Assembly (NCBI GenBank): GCA_035635555.1
Contig: DASQAT010000048.1
Location: forward strand, 115,051-179,050
Source of the DNA: Candidatus Dormiibacterota bacterium
GTDB taxonomy: Bacteria; Acidobacteriota; Polarisedimenticolia; Gp22-AA2
Length of the DNA stretch: 64,000 bases
Direction: 5' to 3'
How positions within the stretch are numbered: the stretch's first letter is position 1; each line of letters begins with the position of its first letter. The notes under the pieces were generated by a model. The model made no database searches, was not told where the DNA came from, and saw nothing but the letters and a program-made list of their open reading frames with translations. A program made the translations under genes and the position numbers. Of this stretch, positions 60,980 to 64,000 are shown one piece after another.

Positions 60980-62455
60980 TCAGCTGGTCCCGAGAATCCT
61001 GAAATCGAGTCCGGTCACGCCGCGATCCTTGACCTCCAGGGTGTGAAAGTTCGGCTCGGAGCGCACGGGGCGCGCCCCCTCTCCCATCGGGACGATCCTG
61101 TAGGTCCCCGGAGCGGGCAGAGGGATTCTCCAGGAGCCGTCCGCGTCCGGGACGGCGCGCGCCTGCTCCCTTACGATGCTCCCCGGGCCATAGATCACGA
61201 TTGCGCGCACGGCATCGATCCGTCCGCTCAGTCGGCCCGCCACGACGAGCGGCACCTCGGGCGGCTCCGCGGCCGCGGGAACCGGCGAGGGCTGGGGCGT
61301 CGCGGCGGGTGACGGGGCGGTCTCCGGCTTCCGCGTATCCGAAATGGCCGGTGCGGAAGATTTGTCGGGAGGCATTTCCTTCGTAGTATTTGATAATTGA
61401 AGGTTTTTGGCGTCGGCCTCGATGAATAGGGTCGGAGGGGCGATCCTCCTGACCCGTTTCTCGGGGAAGATCCCGACGACGAGATCTCCAGGACTCCCGT
61501 CGAAGTAGAAAGGACGCAGATCCCGGCTCGTCTCTGACCCGGTGCCGTCCCAGCGTGTCGTGACGACCGTGCCGGTCCGCGGATCGAAGAAGGCGAGGCC
61601 GTCCCCCGAACCGGACGCCACGGCAAGGCTGCCGTCGCGGGAGAACAGCAGCGAGTCGGCGGCGAACGGCAGCGGAGTCACCGCGGTCGCGTCGTCCTGG
61701 AGCCTTTGCCGCTCCTCGGGCTTCCGCCCGGCGATTACCTCGGGGTCGAAGCGGGCGATCCGGTCGCGACGCACCGAGTAGAGAACGGCGCCGTGGGGTG
61801 GGAAGCAGAGCCCGAGGTTCGCGCCCGGCGATCGGTAGTGCCAGGACTGCGCCAGAGGGTGGGTGGTGTAGGTCTGGATCCTCCCTGAATAGGCGAGGTA
61901 GAGCCGCGTTGCGGCCGGTTCGAGGGCCACGGCGCTGGGCGGGCTGTCGAGCTGGGCGGAGGCGAGCACACGCCCCTCGTCCAGGTCCAGGGCGTAGAGG
62001 CGGGCCCGCACCTCCCTGCCGGCCTGGTCGGGGAGGGCCAGGATCGCCAGGACGTAGGCGAACCGGCCGTCCCCGGAGACGGCCACCCGGCGGCCGTCCC
62101 CCTCGAAGGTGATCTGATTGAGAATCGCGGGCGGCGCCGCGGTCGTGGGAGAGGAGATGATCACCGCCGAGCCCTCGAGTCGGTTGCGACGGGTGCCGGC
62201 CCGGCGGGCGGCCACCGGAAGGACCACCGTCTTCCCGCTGTCCTCGGAGATGGCCAGGTCGTTGACCGGATGATCCGCGAGATGGGCGAGCGAGGGGGGC
62301 AGGGGCAGGAGGTCCGTGTCGTCCGCTTTCCAGGAGTAGACGACACCGTCCGGACCGAGGACGAAGGTCAGGAATCCGCCGGCGGCCCCCGGTGTGGCAA
62401 TCGAGGCGACCGCCAGAAGCACCAACGCCGCGCCCGGCAGCACCCGCTTCGTCAT
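60980..62455 (-). CDS. secreted beta-propeller-like protein with Pro-rich linker and C-terminal beta domain
   Basis: A 491-residue exported protein, family not recognised. A signal peptide (about 1-25, VLLAVASIATPGAAGG) leads into about 330 residues of repeated beta-strand pattern (VAVSGDGRFAYVLAI, LYAYSGRIQTY-like, SLLFSRDGSLAVASGSGDG, AFFDPRTGTVV), as in WD40/YVTN propellers. A Pro/Ala/Thr-rich linker (about 370-405) joins a C-terminal carboxypeptidase-regulatory-like beta sandwich (VAGRLSGRIDAVRAIVIYGP, GSWRIPLPAPGTYRIVPMG). It may be a substrate- or surface-binding protein. It converges with the small membrane protein gene. Confidence 0.65.
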   Translation of the reverse strand: MTKRVLPGAALVLLAVASIATPGAAGGFLTFVLGPDGVVYSWKADDTDLLPLPPSLAHLADHPVNDLAISEDSGKTVVLPVAARRAGTRRNRLEGSAVIISSPTTAAPPAILNQITFEGDGRRVAVSGDGRFAYVLAILALPDQAGREVRARLYALDLDEGRVLASAQLDSPPSAVALEPAATRLYLAYSGRIQTYTTHPLAQSWHYRSPGANLGLCFPPHGAVLYSVRRDRIARFDPEVIAGRKPEERQRLQDDATAVTPLPFAADSLLFSRDGSLAVASGSGDGLAFFDPRTGTVVTTRWDGTGSETSRDLRPFYFDGSPGDLVVGIFPEKRVRRIAPPTLFIEADAKNLQLSNTTKEMPPDKSSAPAISDTRKPETAPSPAATPQPSPVPAAAEPPEVPLVVAGRLSGRIDAVRAIVIYGPGSIVREQARAVPDADGSWRIPLPAPGTYRIVPMGEGARPVRSEPNFHTLEVKDRGVTGLDFRILGTS

Positions 62456-62499
62456 GTGCGCCCTCTGCTCGAATGCCGCATGAACGGCGCGATTTCCGG

Positions 62500-62528
62500 T
62501 TGCGCGGATAGGGGCATCACGCTAGAAT
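62500..62528 (+). promoter_or_regulatory. promoter of the coiled-coil protein gene
   Basis: TTGCGC (62500-62505), a 17-bp spacer and TAGAAT (62523-62528). AGGAGA at 62545-62550 is a good ribosome site eight bases before the ATG at 62559. Confidence 0.6.
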
Positions 62529-62558
62529 CTAAAGACTTTCGCACAGGAGAGTATCTCA

Positions 62559-63833
62559 ATGGCGCAGAGTTTGTTCGATTCGATCGAAGACATCAAGCTG
62601 CCTGAAGACAGGCCGAAACGGAGCTACAAGAAAGTTGTCCTCATCCTGGCGGCGCTCATCGTCGCCGTCGGTCTCGGCATCGGGGGCTACTTCGGGTACT
62701 ACGCGATGTTCCCGAAGAAGCTCACCCAGCGGCCGGTGCCGATGAATATGGAGAAGCTCCTGGTCGAGCTGAAGGATGCCCGCGATCAAATCGACGGCCA
62801 GACCCACGAAATCTACAATCGAATCCAGCAGTTCAATCAGAAGATGACGCTGATCGGCCGCAAGCCGGTCTCCTTCAGCCAGGTCTTCCTGCAGGGCCTG
62901 AGCGCCGAGGAGGAGCAGGCCCTCGACGATCTCGTGCGCCAGGAGAAGGACCCGTCGTACCGGGGCATTCTAGGCCAGGTCGTCGAGGATATGAAGAAGA
63001 TCCGCGACCTGCAGAACAAGGTCACGCAGCTCGAAGGCCTGCTCCCCGGCGACGGCGTCGACGTGAAGCCGGGCGACACGCACATGAAGCTGGCGATGCA
63101 GTACCTGGAGAAGGACAAGGGGGTCCCCGAGTCGCGCGCCAAGGAGCTGATCTCCCGCCTGAACATCATGGAGACCAACCTCGAGAAGGGGATGAAGGTG
63201 CACTTCTACTACGACCCCGCGAAGGACTTCTTCGGCACGTGGGTGGCGCAGGGCGCCGCCTCGCACAGCCCGCTGGCCCTCGTCCGCGCCAAGGAGATGC
63301 GGCTGATTCAGGAGAAGGACGCCGCGATCGCCAAGGCGAACACGCTGCAGGACGAGAAGGCCCAGCTCGAGGAGATGCGTGACGCCCTGCAGAAGGAGAT
63401 CGCCGAGCTCGAGACCCGCAAGGCGGGGCTGGAGTCGACCGTGTCGCAGCTCGAGCTGGATAAGACGAAGGCCGAGGAGAGCGCCCGGATCACCGGCGAG
63501 AAGCTGGCCGAGCACCAGAATTCGGTCTGGTACGACGCCGACCTGGCCGAGCGACTGCGCGCGCGGGGCGTGCTCAAGACCGTCAACAAGGTCGAGAACA
63601 TCGGCGAGGTGAAGTTCGCCAACAACATCGACCTCAGCAAGACGAAATCGATCACGCTCAAGCCGAGCCAGTTCGGCATCGACCACATCAGCGACGTGCG
63701 CATCGTCCCGACCTATCTGAAGGAAGGGCGCGACGTCGGCGTGCGCTTCGCCGATGACGGGACCGTGGAGGTCACCGTGCTGAACGAGGGCGCCCTGCGC
63801 GGGCAGAAGATCCTCTTCGTCGTTTCGCGCTGA
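62559..63833 (+). CDS. inner-membrane-anchored coiled-coil protein, unknown function
   Basis: A 424-residue protein. A cytoplasmic, charged 24-residue N-terminus (LPEDRPKRSYKK) is followed by one membrane segment (25-47, VVLILAALIVAVGLGIGGYFGYY). Most of the rest is helical, with a clear coiled coil at about 235-325 (LVRAKEMRLIQEKDAAIAKA, QLEEMRDALQKEIAELETRK). A C-terminal globular part (about 330-424) ends GALRGQKILFVVSR. The arrangement resembles PilO/FtsL-like bitopic proteins, but I see no motif. Its own promoter and ribosome site are good, so it is a genuine gene. Confidence 0.7.
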   Translation: MAQSLFDSIEDIKLPEDRPKRSYKKVVLILAALIVAVGLGIGGYFGYYAMFPKKLTQRPVPMNMEKLLVELKDARDQIDGQTHEIYNRIQQFNQKMTLIGRKPVSFSQVFLQGLSAEEEQALDDLVRQEKDPSYRGILGQVVEDMKKIRDLQNKVTQLEGLLPGDGVDVKPGDTHMKLAMQYLEKDKGVPESRAKELISRLNIMETNLEKGMKVHFYYDPAKDFFGTWVAQGAASHSPLALVRAKEMRLIQEKDAAIAKANTLQDEKAQLEEMRDALQKEIAELETRKAGLESTVSQLELDKTKAEESARITGEKLAEHQNSVWYDADLAERLRARGVLKTVNKVENIGEVKFANNIDLSKTKSITLKPSQFGIDHISDVRIVPTYLKEGRDVGVRFADDGTVEVTVLNEGALRGQKILFVVSR

Positions 63834-63866
63834 ATCCGGATCAAACTCCCTGACGGATCGCTAGGA

Positions 63867-63885
63867 GCCCGTCCGAGTAACGGGC
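63867..63885 (+). terminator. hairpin after the coiled-coil gene
   Basis: GCCCGT (63867-63872) pairs with ACGGGC (63880-63885) with a 7-nt loop, 33 bp after the stop. It lacks a U-run; a weak terminator is possible. Confidence 0.35.
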
Positions 63886-64000
63886 CAAACAAAGATCGCT
63901 TTCGGAGGGAGGGCGCGTGATGCGCTGTGGGGGACAGAGGGCTGGCCGCGATCGAGATCGGTGTCCCGGTCGCTCCGAGCCTCCCGTCGGCCCTCGACGG
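63886..64000 (+). other. end of window: possible start of a truncated gene
   Basis: A GGAGGGAGGG sequence (63904-63913) is followed by a GTG at 63927 that opens a frame to the window edge (GLAAIEIGVPVAPSLPSALD). Too short to judge; an ATG at 63920 in another frame gives a low-quality product. Confidence 0.2.

Noticed and set aside
63861..63900. Possible insertion-sequence terminal repeat near the window end
   Set aside because: Only a 6-bp hairpin is visible, with no second terminus, transposase or target duplication in the window.

Overview
The window is a GC-rich bacterial chromosome segment with dense coding, many 1-4 bp gene overlaps, and GTG or TTG starts alongside ATG. Gene content fits an uncultured Gram-negative, respiring, soil- or sediment-type bacterium. 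It includes a SUF iron-sulfur operon with SufU and SufT, an oxygen-dependent-type protoporphyrinogen oxidase, lipoproteins carrying heme c, a diheme peroxidase, ETF, and a very large FG-GAP/thrombospondin-3 surface protein. Acidobacteriota or a related deep lineage is my best guess. There is no rRNA or other marker in the window to prove it, and I saw no tRNA, CRISPR array or insertion sequence.

Layout. 1-3.4 kb (minus): start of an amidohydrolase, a monoheme cytochrome c, then an overlapping trio of alpha/beta hydrolase, TVP38-type membrane protein and MerA-like flavoprotein. A flavin reductase runs the other way. 4.0-5.7 kb (plus): DUF47 regulator plus Pit phosphate transporter. 5.6-13.0 kb (minus): one compact operon with a HemD-HemE fusion, ferrochelatase, protoporphyrinogen oxidase, RpiB, Gnd and Zwf, so heme synthesis and the NADPH-forming pentose phosphate steps are co-transcribed. 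13.0-19.3 kb (plus): Rrf2 regulator, sufB-C-D-S-U-T. The two operons diverge from one 142-bp region with overlapping promoters and an IscR-type half-site, so iron-consuming pathways are probably co-regulated. 19.3-22 kb: Rieske oxygenase and an aminotransferase.

22-28 kb: a six-cysteine secreted peptide, a protease-like/metallophosphatase/tetraheme lipoprotein fusion, and a bufferin-type RiPP cluster (BufA-like Cys-rich precursor, DUF692 multinuclear iron oxidase, DUF2063 partner). 28-39 kb: prolyl oligopeptidase, molybdopterin oxidoreductase, diheme peroxidase, a frameshifted class III aminotransferase, two MFS transporters and a PurD-like ATP-grasp protein. 39.3-47 kb: a 2542-residue FG-GAP/TSP3/PKD/HYR protein. 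47-56 kb: a small hypothetical protein, a cohesin-like remnant, EtfBA, patatin, a PaaK-like adenylating enzyme, and a Gfo/Idh dehydrogenase, DegT aminotransferase and myo-inositol-phosphate synthase that together resemble aminocyclitol chemistry.

56-64 kb: an ACT-domain protein, then a DsbA-family gene whose first active-site cysteine codon is an in-frame TGA. A SECIS-like hairpin follows at the right distance, so this is probably a selenoprotein (U-P-F-C) and is the most striking object in the window. After it come DUF971, an APC permease, SppA, a small membrane protein, a beta-propeller-like protein and a membrane-anchored coiled-coil protein.
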